Part shown: in pieces, positions 9,552 to 18,637 of the stretch
Position numbering within the stretch: position 1 is the stretch's first letter
Layout of the letters: each line of letters starts with the position of its first letter
NCBI GenBank assembly: GCA_913063155.1
Contig: CAJXYU010000001.1
Span: 992,001-1,056,000 of the forward strand
Length of the DNA stretch: 64,000 bases
Source of the DNA: an uncultured Desulfovibrio sp.
Lineage (GTDB): Bacteria; Desulfobacterota; Desulfovibrionia; Desulfovibrionales; Desulfovibrionaceae
Reading direction: 5' to 3'
Translations under genes and position numbers: made by a program
Notes under the pieces: model-generated
The model's database searches: none
Seen by the model: the letters and a program-made list of their open reading frames with translations, nothing else
Told to the model about the DNA's origin: nothing

Positions 9552-10706
9552 TCAGGAATTTATGTCACCGAGCAATTCGGCTGTATTCCGTGCACCGTTC
9601 AGGTCGATATTCTCTCTGGTCGGTCCTCGGGTCAGGCCCGCAACCATCTTGCGGGCCATCGTCCCGGAGTTGAGCGTAGCTGGGTCAACCACGCCCAGGA
9701 GCTCCATCCTTTCCAGGCGCTCGGCCCGCATGCGTTGCTCCCGGTTTTGGTCGAAAGGCATGACCAGTCCGTAAGTCCGAGCGCTCAGCAGGTTCATGGT
9801 GGTGTTATAGCCGGCCAGGCTTATGGAAAGAGCGGCTTTTGCAACGTAGGCGGGGAAGCGGTTGGTGAAGCGTTCCACCGTGGCCCAGGGCATGCTGTCG
9901 GCTTTGGTGCGCATGGCTTGGTAGTCTTTATCCGGCGCATAGGGGCCGGTGAACAGACAGAGACGGTGCGGGTGATCCGCCGCAATGAGGCGCGAAGCTT
10001 CCAGAGTCGTGTGCAGCAATTCCTGGCCCACGCTGCCGCCGCCCGCGCTGGCGACTATGAGCGGCGTGTGTCCGAGTTCCAACTCCGTGGCAAGGGCTTG
10101 TCCCCGGTCCTCCTCGGGGGGCGGGGCCACATAGCCGGTGTAGTGGATGGGAATTGTTATGCCGTCGGCGGCCGGAAAGGTTTCCTCCAGCCTCGCCAGC
10201 TTGGGGTCGGCATGGACCAGCAGGGCATTGAAAAGCGGATTGAGCGTGGAGAGCACCCTGCGTTCGAATTTGGCCTGATTCTTCTTCTCCACGAGGATGT
10301 CGCGCAGGCTGCAGACGCTTTTGCAGGCGCCGTATTTTTCAGCCTTCACGTTTTCGAGGACGGGCAGCAGCTCGAATTTGAACTTGTTGCGGCCGAAAGG
10401 AAAGAGTTCCACCAGGAAGATGTCCGGCTGTTCACGTTCCATAAGATCGAGGAACATGGCCTTGCGCCGTTTGAGCACCTCGTCCACATTTGCGTCCGTT
10501 TCCACGGGGATAAACCGGCTGAAATCCTCGTTCATCATCAGGCCGGGCAGTCGGAAGCGGCGGGAGTGGGCCGGCAGGTCCAGGTCCACCTCGGACCCAC
10601 CCGTGACGAAAACCACTTCGTGCCCTTTCAGGGCCCGGACGATTTCCAGGCTGCGGAACAGGTGCCCCACGCCCAGCACGTGCTGGCTGTAGAAAACTAT
10701 CTTCAT
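9552..10706 (-). CDS. MurG-like predicted glycosyltransferase (COG4671-type)
   Basis: A 384-residue GT-B fold protein. The N-terminus MKIVFYSQHVLGVGHLFRS is the glycine- and histidine-containing first strand/loop typical of MurG-like and COG4671 predicted glycosyltransferases, and the middle VASAGGGSVGQELL plus the later SLAGYNTTMNLL resemble the donor-sugar site of that group. Donor and acceptor are unknown. Its ATG overlaps the stop of the upstream phosphatase gene by 4 bases (ATGA), and that gene overlaps a GT4 gene in the same way, so the three are cotranscribed and translationally coupled. A surface-glycan or glycolipid role is inferred. Confidence 0.75.
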   Translation of the reverse strand: MKIVFYSQHVLGVGHLFRSLEIVRALKGHEVVFVTGGSEVDLDLPAHSRRFRLPGLMMNEDFSRFIPVETDANVDEVLKRRKAMFLDLMEREQPDIFLVELFPFGRNKFKFELLPVLENVKAEKYGACKSVCSLRDILVEKKNQAKFERRVLSTLNPLFNALLVHADPKLARLEETFPAADGITIPIHYTGYVAPPPEEDRGQALATELELGHTPLIVASAGGGSVGQELLHTTLEASRLIAADHPHRLCLFTGPYAPDKDYQAMRTKADSMPWATVERFTNRFPAYVAKAALSISLAGYNTTMNLLSARTYGLVMPFDQNREQRMRAERLERMELLGVVDPATLNSGTMARKMVAGLTRGPTRENIDLNGARNTAELLGDINS

Positions 10707-11314
10707 GTTCGGAATTCCAGGTTCAGTTCATGGGCCCTGAGGCGCCCGCCGTTGCAGATGAGGTGGTGCAGCCGGTAGTCCTTCTTGATGGGCAGAGGCT
10801 CCTCGGGCGTGAATTGCATGCCCAGCAGCTTGTAGGCCAGCACCCGCAGCACGCCGTTATGCGTGGTCACCAGGATGCGCTTGCCCGCATGTTTTTTGGC
10901 AGCGTCCGTCAGCGCCATTGAGGCCCGCAGGAAAACCTGCTGCCGGTCCTCGCCGCCCGGCGGCATGAAGCCGAAGCCTTTGCTTTCCCGGGCGCGGACT
11001 TCCTCGCGCATGGCTCGCAGGTCGGCCACGTACAGCCCGGTCCAGTCGCCCCAGTGCTGCTCGCGCAGGCGCGGGTCGGTTTCCACCGGCAGGGTCAGAT
11101 GTTCGTTGACCAGTTCGGCGGTGTGACGGGCGCGTTGGAGGTCGCTGGTCAGGATCAGGTCAATGTCCCGTCCGGCCAGGCACGGGCCCCAGCCCTTGGC
11201 CGTCTTGATGCCCTCAGGGGCAAGCGGGGTGTCGGTCTGGCCCTGTATGCGCCGCTGCTGGTTCCATTGGGTGCGGGCGTGTCGCATGAGCAAGAAGTGT
11301 GTTTCCATGGTCAT
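10703..11314 (-). CDS. Histidine phosphatase family protein (phosphoglycerate-mutase-like)
   Basis: A 203-residue protein with the phosphohistidine motif LMRHARTQWN, catalytic His12. The usual RHG is RHA here. A second histidine occurs in TTHNGVLRVLA, and the DLQRARHTAE motif fits the family. Substrates in this superfamily range from sugar phosphates to nucleotides, so the reaction cannot be named. It sits between two glycosyltransferase genes, overlapping each by 4 bases, which suggests that it dephosphorylates a sugar or glycan intermediate (inference). A second ATG two codons in is an alternative start. Confidence 0.8.
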   Translation of the reverse strand: MTMETHFLLMRHARTQWNQQRRIQGQTDTPLAPEGIKTAKGWGPCLAGRDIDLILTSDLQRARHTAELVNEHLTLPVETDPRLREQHWGDWTGLYVADLRAMREEVRARESKGFGFMPPGGEDRQQVFLRASMALTDAAKKHAGKRILVTTHNGVLRVLAYKLLGMQFTPEEPLPIKKDYRLHHLICNGGRLRAHELNLEFRT

Positions 11315-12417
11315 TGAGTATACACGATTTCGGACATGATTTGTTCGACGTTTTTGCAGGTGACTCGCAGGTCGTGTTCGGCCCGCACATATCCGGCGGC
11401 CTGTCGGCCAAGACGCGCGCGCAGCCCGCTGTCCGCCGCCAGCCGGTCCAGGGCCTCGGTGAAATCGCCGGGGGTGTTCCCGGAGATGAGCCCGGAGTGT
11501 CCGTTACAGACGACTTGGGGCGCTCCCTCGTCGTTCGTGGCAACCACGGGCAGGCCGCAGGACTGGGCCTCCAGGTAGACCATGCCGATGCTTTCCTCCA
11601 AGCCCGGGAAAGCGAATACGTCGCCTGCGCTGTAAAAGACGCTCATGCGTTCGCGCGCAACCGCGCCCAGGAACAGGGCGTCATTGCCAAGCAGCTTCCC
11701 TGCGCGGTTCTCCAACTCGGACCGCAGCGGGCCGTCTCCGGCAACGACCAGCAAGATGTTCCGCCCTCTGCGCTTGAGCTCGGCGCAGGCGTCCATGGTC
11801 CAGCGCAGTCCTTCGGCCTTGACTCCGGCCCGCATCATGGCCGCCGTGCAGATCACCAAGCGGTTGCCCGCACTCCATGCCCGACGCAGTTTTTCGCGCC
11901 CCTGTTCGTTGCGCACGAACTGGGCCGGGCGGAAACCCGGCTTGATCAGGCTGTATCTTTCCGGCGGCAGCAGCCAGCCGGCGGTCTCGAAATAGGGGAG
12001 CTTGTTGCAGAACACATGGGACGCGGCCAGCATGGCTCTTCTGTTGAGCCAGTGTCCGACCATGGTCTTCACGGCCTTCCCCCGCTTGGGTGCATATGAG
12101 GCGGAAAACAGGAAGTAGGGGGCCTCGATCCTTTCCGCAATGGTGGGGCCGTATATGTCCGGCACCTTGTAATAGGAACTGTAGGTCAGCACGCAGTCAG
12201 CACCCTGCGCCTTTTCCATCATGCGGTCCAGCGCTCCGAGCGCCCTGTGCCACCGCCACGGTTTCCAGTAGATCCATTTGGCCGGGAAGTGCGGCAGGAC
12301 CGTCACTTCATGGCCGAAGCCCTCCAGGGTTTCCTTGAGGTCCGCGGCAATGGTCACGTCCCCGGACGGACGCGGGTTGTCCAGGGGTTTGAAAGGCAGG
12401 CAAAAGGCGATTCGCAT
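11311..12417 (-). CDS. GT4-family glycosyltransferase
   Basis: A 368-residue retaining glycosyltransferase. It begins with MRIAFCLPFKP and the acceptor-side SGDV loop. The C-terminal half has VVAGDGPLRSELE and the FPGLEESIGMVYLEAQSCGLPVVAT stretch, the E-x7-E donor-binding motif of GT family 4. It is the first gene of a three-gene coupled operon (with the phosphatase at 10703 and the glycosyltransferase at 9552). The promoter should lie in 12418-12630, divergent from amt. The sugar transferred is unknown; lipopolysaccharide or capsule assembly is the usual role of such enzymes. Confidence 0.85.
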   Translation of the reverse strand: MRIAFCLPFKPLDNPRPSGDVTIAADLKETLEGFGHEVTVLPHFPAKWIYWKPWRWHRALGALDRMMEKAQGADCVLTYSSYYKVPDIYGPTIAERIEAPYFLFSASYAPKRGKAVKTMVGHWLNRRAMLAASHVFCNKLPYFETAGWLLPPERYSLIKPGFRPAQFVRNEQGREKLRRAWSAGNRLVICTAAMMRAGVKAEGLRWTMDACAELKRRGRNILLVVAGDGPLRSELENRAGKLLGNDALFLGAVARERMSVFYSAGDVFAFPGLEESIGMVYLEAQSCGLPVVATNDEGAPQVVCNGHSGLISGNTPGDFTEALDRLAADSGLRARLGRQAAGYVRAEHDLRVTCKNVEQIMSEIVYTQ

Positions 12418-12632
12418 GTTTCGTTGGGCGGTTGCGGTTGTTCCTTCTTGGTATGATGAATCTTTTGCGAAAGCCCCGCAACCCGGTTTGCAGGCTTTTT
12501 TTGATCGCGGTGCGCTTCGGAAAGATTTGTTGGCTTATTTACAAAAATGTATCTATATCAATAAAAATTGCAAGAATGTAAAAGATGATCATGCGGAAAA
12601 TGTGAAAAGTGAGGAAAATCACTCTGGAGAAG

Positions 12633-12650
12633 TTGGCATTCGGATTGCAA
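12633..12650 (+). promoter_or_regulatory. Sigma-54 promoter of the amt-PII operon
   Basis: TTGGCATTCGGATTGCAA has GG at 12635-12636 and GC at 12647-12648 with exactly 10 bases between them, as in the consensus TGGCAC-N5-TTGCA. A start about 12 bases after the GC would put the RNA 5' end near 12660, just before the ribosome site 12662-12666. Confidence 0.75.
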
Positions 12651-12672
12651 ATAAAGCGACCGGAGGTTGTAA

Positions 12673-13875
12673 ATGAATCCTACTGACAATGCTTTTATCC
12701 TTGTCTGCGCGGCCCTGGTCATGTTCATGACCCCTGGCCTCGCCTTGTTTTACGGCGGGCTTGTGCGCAACAAGAACGTCCTGTCCACCATCATGCACAG
12801 TTTCATGATGCTCGGTCTTGTTTCGGTGCTCTGGGCCGTGGTCGGGTATTCCCTTTCCTTCGGAACCGACATCGGCGGCTTTATAGGCGGTTTTGATTTC
12901 GCCTTTCTCAATGGGGTGGGTATGGGCGTCGAAGGCTCTCCCGCCGGGAACCTGCCGCACCTGACCTTCATGATTTTTCAGTGCATGTTCGCGGTCATCA
13001 CTCCGGCGCTCATCTCCGGAGCCTTTGCCGAACGCATGAAGTTTTCCGGTTTCATGATTTTTTCCGCTGCCTGGCTGCTTCTGGTCTACGCCCCCATGTG
13101 TCATTGGGTCTGGGGCGGCGGCTGGATGGGCGAAATGGGAGCCCTGGACTTTGCAGGCGGAGCCGTGGTGCACATGAGCTCGGGAGCGGCCGCCCTGGCT
13201 TGCGCCATCCTGCTGGGCAAACGCAAGGGATACGGCCGTGAGCCCTTCATCCCCCACAATCTGCCCATGACCATTCTCGGCGCGGGCATCCTGTGGTTCG
13301 GCTGGTTCGGATTCAATGCCGGGTCGGCTCTGGCTGCGGACGGCCTGGCCGCCAACGCCTTTGTGACCACGCATATGGCCACGGCCGCAGCCGTCCTGAG
13401 TTGGATCATCGCCGAATGGGTCCATGGCGGAAAGGCCACCACCCTGGGGGCTGCCTCCGGCGCGGTGGCCGGTTTGGTGGCCATCACCCCGGCCGCGGGA
13501 TTCGTCACGCCCATGGCCGCAATCATAATCGGCCTCATTGCGGGCGTGCTCTGCTTCGGCGGCATCATGCTCAAGAACAAGTTCGGCTACGACGATGCCC
13601 TGGACGTCGTGGGCATACACGGTCTCGGCGGCACGTTCGGCGCCTTGGCAACCGGAGTGTTCGCTTCCATAGGGGCCGAGGGGCTGCTCATGGGCAATGC
13701 CCACCAGCTTTGGGTGCAGTTCGTGTCCGTGGTGGCCACCTGGGTTTTCTGCTTCGTCATGACAGTGGTCATCTTCAAGGTTGTCGACGCCCTGGTGGGC
13801 ATGCGGCCCTCCGAAGAGGACGAAGTCAGGGGACTGGACGTGACGCAGCACAGCGAAACGGGTTATCAGTTGTAA
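12673..13875 (+). CDS. amt: Ammonium transporter
   Basis: A 400-residue Amt/MEP/Rh channel with about eleven membrane helices, moving ammonium inward. Family landmarks are TPGLALFYGGLVR near residue 17, GAWMG-like VWGGGWMGEMGALDFAGGAVVHMSSG, the first pore histidine in TTHMATAAAVLSW and the second in GIHGLGGTFGALATG. No cleavable signal peptide is obvious. It has a GGAGG ribosome site and a candidate sigma-54 promoter immediately upstream. The PII gene follows after 15 bases, the classical pair in which PII plugs the channel when nitrogen is ample. Confidence 0.95.
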   Translation: MNPTDNAFILVCAALVMFMTPGLALFYGGLVRNKNVLSTIMHSFMMLGLVSVLWAVVGYSLSFGTDIGGFIGGFDFAFLNGVGMGVEGSPAGNLPHLTFMIFQCMFAVITPALISGAFAERMKFSGFMIFSAAWLLLVYAPMCHWVWGGGWMGEMGALDFAGGAVVHMSSGAAALACAILLGKRKGYGREPFIPHNLPMTILGAGILWFGWFGFNAGSALAADGLAANAFVTTHMATAAAVLSWIIAEWVHGGKATTLGAASGAVAGLVAITPAAGFVTPMAAIIIGLIAGVLCFGGIMLKNKFGYDDALDVVGIHGLGGTFGALATGVFASIGAEGLLMGNAHQLWVQFVSVVATWVFCFVMTVVIFKVVDALVGMRPSEEDEVRGLDVTQHSETGYQL

Positions 13876-14229
<354 letters not shown>

Positions 14230-14380
14230 GGCGGTCGGGAAGGTCGTCGCTGTCCGGCCCACCGGTGTGGACGGCCTTCCCCCTGCTCATTGCATATTTC
14301 GCGGAGCACTCTCAGTCCGCGAACCTACGGAATCGGAAGGACATCCCTCTATCAGTCCACCGAGAAGTACCCCACGTTCC

Positions 14381-14416
14381 GGACGGACCGCTTTCCCTCA
14401 CTTGAGCGGTCCGTCC
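14381..14416 (+). repeat. Inverted repeat in the glnD leader
   Basis: A perfect 12-bp inverted repeat (14381-14392 with 14405-14416, arm GGACGGACCGCT) with a 12-base loop sits 23 bases before the glnD ATG. It has no T-run after it, so it may be an attenuator-like hairpin, a read-through barrier or an operator. Confidence 0.55.
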
Positions 14417-14439
14417 AAGGTGGGAGGGGAAGAGGCGCC

Positions 14440-17064
14440 ATGGCAAAGGCTCGGGCTGCGGACCAGGATGCCGCGCAGACATACGGGGCGGCCCGAAGAG
14501 GCTTGCTGGAAAGCTGCCGCAGGGGCGGCAATATCCACGGTTTCCACGAGGCCCTGTCCCATGTCACGGACACTTTTTTCGCCCGGCGCATCGCGGAGTT
14601 GGAGAATTTCACGGACCCTGGCAGGCTGCCCTTCGTGCTGGTTGCGGTGGGCGGTTACGGCCGCGGCGAACTTTGTCCCGGTTCGGACATAGACCTGCTG
14701 CTGCTCTTCGAAAAGAGGATCCCCGAACAGGCGGGGGAGTTCATCCGTCACACAGTCTACCCTCTTTGGGATCTGGGCCTGGATGTGGGCCACGGCGTTC
14801 GCACCATCGGAGATTGCGTCTCCCTGGCCCGCAAGGACGGCAAGGTGTTTTCCTCTCTGCTGGACGCCAGGCCTTTGGCCGGCGACGCTTCGGTCTTCCG
14901 GGCCTTTTTGGAGCGCTTCCGGGATCGGGTTCTGCGCAGGAACACCGGCGCATTCGCCGCTTGGCTCAAAGAGCACAACCTGGAGCGTGAGGGGCGTTAC
15001 GGTGATTCCGGCGGCCTCTTGGAACCAGAGCTCAAGAATGGTCTGGGTGGTTTGCGAGACGCCCACCAGGTCATGTGGCTGAGCTCCGTCCAGGGCCGGG
15101 AAGGAGACTCCCCATTTCTGCCTCATGAGCTGACCGGGCTGCGCGAGGATATGCGCTTCCTGCTGAGAGTGCGCACGGCCCTGCATCTGCAGGCTGGGCG
15201 CAAAATGGACAGGCTCGTGTTTGATTTACAGCCAGCTGTAGCTGAAATGCTTGGCTTTCTGCCTTCCGATCACTCTTCGGAGGGTGCCGGACGGGCCGTG
15301 GAGTTTTTCCTGTCCCGGCTGCACGGGGCCATGAACCGCATCCTGGCCATGCGCGAGGCTTTGTTTCGGGAGGTCTGGCCCGAGACCCGCGTGCCGGGTT
15401 GCGAAGACCATGACGCCAACGTGGCCTGTACGGGGGCGGGCCTGCATTTCCTGCGCCCCGGCCAAGTAGAAGCGGAGCATGTGCTGGGCATCTTCCTGTA
15501 CTGGGCACGGCAGGGCATTCCCCTTGCCTGGGATGCGCGGCGGTTCGTTGCGGAAACGCGTGGACGGCATGGCCGGAAGCTGGCCCGGCGAGCCGGAACC
15601 ATGGACACCTTTCTGAGTATTCTTCGGGCCGAACACGGTGCGGCCGCCTCACGGGGATTGGCCCGTACCGGGCTGTTGGCCGAACTGGTGCCCGAGTTCG
15701 GCAAGGTACGTCACCTTGTGCAATTCAATGATTTTCATGTTCACCCCGTTGGACGGCATACCCTGGAATGCATCGCCATCGTTTCAGAGCTCCTTGGCGG
15801 GAAAGACGGCGGGCAAGATTGGACCGGGGACATAGCCCGGCTGCTTGAACACCCGGAACGCCTGGTGCTCGCCGCCTTTTTCCATGACCTTGGAAAGTTG
15901 GAGGACGACCACTGTCTGGCCGGTGCAGATCTGGCGCACACAGTGCTGGAGCGGTTCGGGCGACAGGAGGAGGAAATTCGTGAGGTGGCCTTCCTGGTGC
16001 GGCATCATCTGCTCATTCCGGAGACCGCCACCCGCCGTGATCTGAGCGACGAGGCTGTCATCGCCCGGGTTGCCGCCACGGCCGGGAGTACGGACCGATT
16101 GGACAAACTCTACCTGCTGGCCGTGGCGGACAGCAGGGCCACCGGTCCCCGCGCCTGGAGCAGCTGGACCGCCTCGCTTTTCGCAGAACTCTACTCCAAG
16201 GCCCGGGACTACCTGACCCAAGGCGGGCTGGCCGGGGTGGGGAGGGCCGAGCAGCTTCTGGCCATGTGGGGCCGGGTGCGGGAATCGGCCCGGGAAAAAT
16301 ATCACGAATCCGTGGTGGAGCCCATGCTGGAGGCCATGCCGCCACGTGCTTTCTTTGCCTTGGACGCTTCGGATATTGTGCGACACATGGAGCTGCGCCT
16401 GAGATTGCAGGAAGCGGTGCGGGAAGACCGTGTCCGCAAGCCGGGTCGCGTGGGCGGCAAAGGCGTCAACATGCTGGAAGTGCGCCCCGGGCGGGCTCGG
16501 GGATATTTTGAGGTGACCATCGCCGCCTTGGACAGGCCCGGTCTGTTCGCCACCCTGGCCGGGGCTCTGGCTCTGCACAACCTGGACATTCTGTCCGCGG
16601 ACATATTCACTTGGTCCGACGGGGTGGCCATGGACGTGTTCACCGTGGCCGAGCCCGAGGGGAACCTCTTGCTGGACGAAGTCTGGGCACGGGTGCGGCG
16701 CAGCATCATGTACGCCCTCACCGGCAAGCTCGACATAGAGTCCCGGCTTGCGGACAAGCGTGCCTCCCTGCTGGGGGCCAGACGCTCCGCACCGAAACTG
16801 CCGCCGTCCGTGAACGTGGACAATGCGGCCAGCGATTTTCATACGGTCATTGAGGTGGCGGCCCCGGACCGCCAAGGGTTGCTGCACGACCTTGCCTTGA
16901 CCCTGAACCGTCAGGGCATGAGCGTGGAGTTGGCACGCATCACCACCATCGGAGGGCAGGCCGCCGACGTCTTTCACGTATTGGACAACGAAGGCAGGAA
17001 GGTGATCGACTCCGGGCAGGTACAGGCTGTGAAAAAGGATTTGCTGGAAGCCGTTACAAGCTGA
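14440..17064 (+). CDS. glnD: [Protein-PII] uridylyltransferase / uridylyl-removing enzyme
   Basis: An 874-residue bifunctional glutamine sensor that adds UMP to PII and removes it. The nucleotidyltransferase motif GGYGRGELCPGSDIDLLLL is at 71-89 (Asp83, Asp85). The HD hydrolase domain is near 480 (FHDLGKLEDDH, later VRHHLL), and two ACT domains start near 687 (ALDRPGLFATLAG) and 803 (APDRQGLLHDLA). Start chosen at 14440, preceded by GGGAGGGGAAGAGG; the frame is open further upstream but those residues look non-coding. Placement after amt and PII makes a complete nitrogen-sensing block. Length is in the usual 850-900 range. Confidence 0.95.
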   Translation: MAKARAADQDAAQTYGAARRGLLESCRRGGNIHGFHEALSHVTDTFFARRIAELENFTDPGRLPFVLVAVGGYGRGELCPGSDIDLLLLFEKRIPEQAGEFIRHTVYPLWDLGLDVGHGVRTIGDCVSLARKDGKVFSSLLDARPLAGDASVFRAFLERFRDRVLRRNTGAFAAWLKEHNLEREGRYGDSGGLLEPELKNGLGGLRDAHQVMWLSSVQGREGDSPFLPHELTGLREDMRFLLRVRTALHLQAGRKMDRLVFDLQPAVAEMLGFLPSDHSSEGAGRAVEFFLSRLHGAMNRILAMREALFREVWPETRVPGCEDHDANVACTGAGLHFLRPGQVEAEHVLGIFLYWARQGIPLAWDARRFVAETRGRHGRKLARRAGTMDTFLSILRAEHGAAASRGLARTGLLAELVPEFGKVRHLVQFNDFHVHPVGRHTLECIAIVSELLGGKDGGQDWTGDIARLLEHPERLVLAAFFHDLGKLEDDHCLAGADLAHTVLERFGRQEEEIREVAFLVRHHLLIPETATRRDLSDEAVIARVAATAGSTDRLDKLYLLAVADSRATGPRAWSSWTASLFAELYSKARDYLTQGGLAGVGRAEQLLAMWGRVRESAREKYHESVVEPMLEAMPPRAFFALDASDIVRHMELRLRLQEAVREDRVRKPGRVGGKGVNMLEVRPGRARGYFEVTIAALDRPGLFATLAGALALHNLDILSADIFTWSDGVAMDVFTVAEPEGNLLLDEVWARVRRSIMYALTGKLDIESRLADKRASLLGARRSAPKLPPSVNVDNAASDFHTVIEVAAPDRQGLLHDLALTLNRQGMSVELARITTIGGQAADVFHVLDNEGRKVIDSGQVQAVKKDLLEAVTS

Positions 17065-17128
17065 GTTCTTGCCCTTTCCGCCGATCTCTGCCACATCTGT
17101 CGCACTGACAATTCCGGAGGATTTATTC

Positions 17129-18127
17129 ATGGCGGCAAGCATCCGCGGCGGCGAAGTTGTGGTTTTTTTTACGGGCGGCACTATCGGCATGAGCCCGGTG
17201 GAGGGCGTGCATGGCGTTGCGCCCGGCGGCAATTTCCGGAAACTGCTCAACGAGCTGGCCCCCCAGCCAGACGGCGTCACCCTGCGTCCGGTCCAGTGGT
17301 CTGACAAGCCCAGCCCGCACATGACCCCCGAGGACATGTTTCGGCTGGCCAGGGACATCCAGGCCGCCGTGGACGAGGAGAACGTGCTCGGTGCGGTGGT
17401 GCTGCACGGCACGGACGTGCTGGTCGAATCCGCCTACATGGCCGACCTCATTGTGCAGTCGCCCAAGCCGGTGCTGCTCACGGGCTCCATGCGCTACTAT
17501 TCCGAGTCCGGATACGACGGACTGCGCAACCTCATCAATGCGGTGCGGGCCGTGCTGCTGCCTCTGCCTCCGGGCACAGGCGCCTGCGTACTCATGACCG
17601 ACCGCATCTTTGCGGCCCGTGAGGCCGTGAAGGTCAACTCCCTGAACGTGGACGCCTTCGAATCCCGGGAGGCCGGGGTCATAGGCTATGTGGCCGGGGA
17701 GTCCGTGGTCCTGGCCGGCTGTCCGCTTTCCGACCATCCAGGGCTCAAAATCAATACCGATCACATCGAGCCCAACGTGCCTCTCATTACCAGCTACACG
17801 GGCATGGACTCGACGATCATCGACCATGCACGGGAAAACGGGGCCAAGGGACTGGTCATCGAAGGATTCGGTGCGGGCAACGTGCCGCCCAAGGCCGTTC
17901 CCGGCATCGAGCGTTGCCTTGAGGCGGATATTCCAGTGGTGTTGTCCACCCGGTGTATCGAAGGGGGCGTCTGGCCCATCTACGGTTATCCCGGCGGCGG
18001 GGCCGATCTGGTGGACAAGGGAGTCATCAACTGCGGCCGCCTGGGCGGGGCCAAGGCGCGCATCCAACTCATGCTCGCCCTGGGCATGACCGATAATGTC
18101 CAGGAAATAAGAAATTTATTCGAGTAG
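17129..18127 (+). CDS. L-asparaginase (type I/II family)
   Basis: A 332-residue asparaginase/glutaminase. The nucleophile Thr15 lies in FFTGGTIGM and the second catalytic pair Thr95-Asp96 in VLHGTDVLVESA, matching the two signatures of the family. It hydrolyses asparagine to aspartate and ammonia. No signal peptide is visible, so a cytoplasmic enzyme is likely. The ATG at 17129 is preceded by GGAGG at 8 bases; a longer frame starts at 17069 without such a site. It follows glnD by 64 bases, consistent with a nitrogen-supply role. Its 3' end overlaps the convergent kinase gene by 12 bases. Confidence 0.9.
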   Translation: MAASIRGGEVVVFFTGGTIGMSPVEGVHGVAPGGNFRKLLNELAPQPDGVTLRPVQWSDKPSPHMTPEDMFRLARDIQAAVDEENVLGAVVLHGTDVLVESAYMADLIVQSPKPVLLTGSMRYYSESGYDGLRNLINAVRAVLLPLPPGTGACVLMTDRIFAAREAVKVNSLNVDAFESREAGVIGYVAGESVVLAGCPLSDHPGLKINTDHIEPNVPLITSYTGMDSTIIDHARENGAKGLVIEGFGAGNVPPKAVPGIERCLEADIPVVLSTRCIEGGVWPIYGYPGGGADLVDKGVINCGRLGGAKARIQLMLALGMTDNVQEIRNLFE

Positions 18128-18637
18128 GCGATCGATGATCCGGACAGCCTGCTGCTTCCGTTCCTCCGGGTTGCCGAACAGTTCGGTGAAGGGGTAGTTG
18201 CGTAGTACCAGCGTGCTTCTGAACAGGGACTGCATGTGTTCGCGCGCTTCCGGCCTGTCCCGTTGCCCGTCCGCCCGCCACGGCACGTCGATGCCGCAGA
18301 GCAGGTAGTGATGGTATTCCCGGTTCAGGATCGTTTCCTCGATCCATTTGGGACAGTTCCCGTAATAGTGCTTGTTGTAAACGATGGAGGAAAGCAGGTT
18401 GGTATCGCAGATGATCGGGTTGTCCCCTGCCCGCTCTCGTTCCAGTTCTCCGTCCAACTGCCCTTTGGCGATGGGAACGGCGTCCTCGATGGTCAGGACA
18501 CCGTTTTTTTCTCCAAAGTATCGGCGCAGGTACTCCGGGGCAAAGCCCACCTTGTAGTGTTCTGCCAGACTCCGGGCCAGAGTGGACTTGCCGGTGCATT
18601 CCGAGCCCGTCACGACAATGCGCACGGTTTGCTTCAT
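18116..18637 (-). CDS. NadR-like nicotinamide riboside kinase (AAA P-loop)
   Basis: A 173-residue P-loop kinase. It starts MKQTVRIVVTGSECTGKST with the Walker A loop at 11-19 and continues with AEHY..FAPEYLRRYFGEK, IICDTNLLSSIVY and DVPWRADGQRD, the pattern of the ribosylnicotinamide kinase domain of NadR. The nucleotidyltransferase and HTH domains of full NadR are absent. Its ATG overlaps the pnuC stop (ATGA), so the transporter and kinase form one unit that traps nicotinamide riboside as NMN for NAD synthesis. The 3' end overlaps the asparaginase gene by 12 bases, tail to tail. Confidence 0.85.
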   Translation of the reverse strand: MKQTVRIVVTGSECTGKSTLARSLAEHYKVGFAPEYLRRYFGEKNGVLTIEDAVPIAKGQLDGELERERAGDNPIICDTNLLSSIVYNKHYYGNCPKWIEETILNREYHHYLLCGIDVPWRADGQRDRPEAREHMQSLFRSTLVLRNYPFTELFGNPEERKQQAVRIIDRLLE

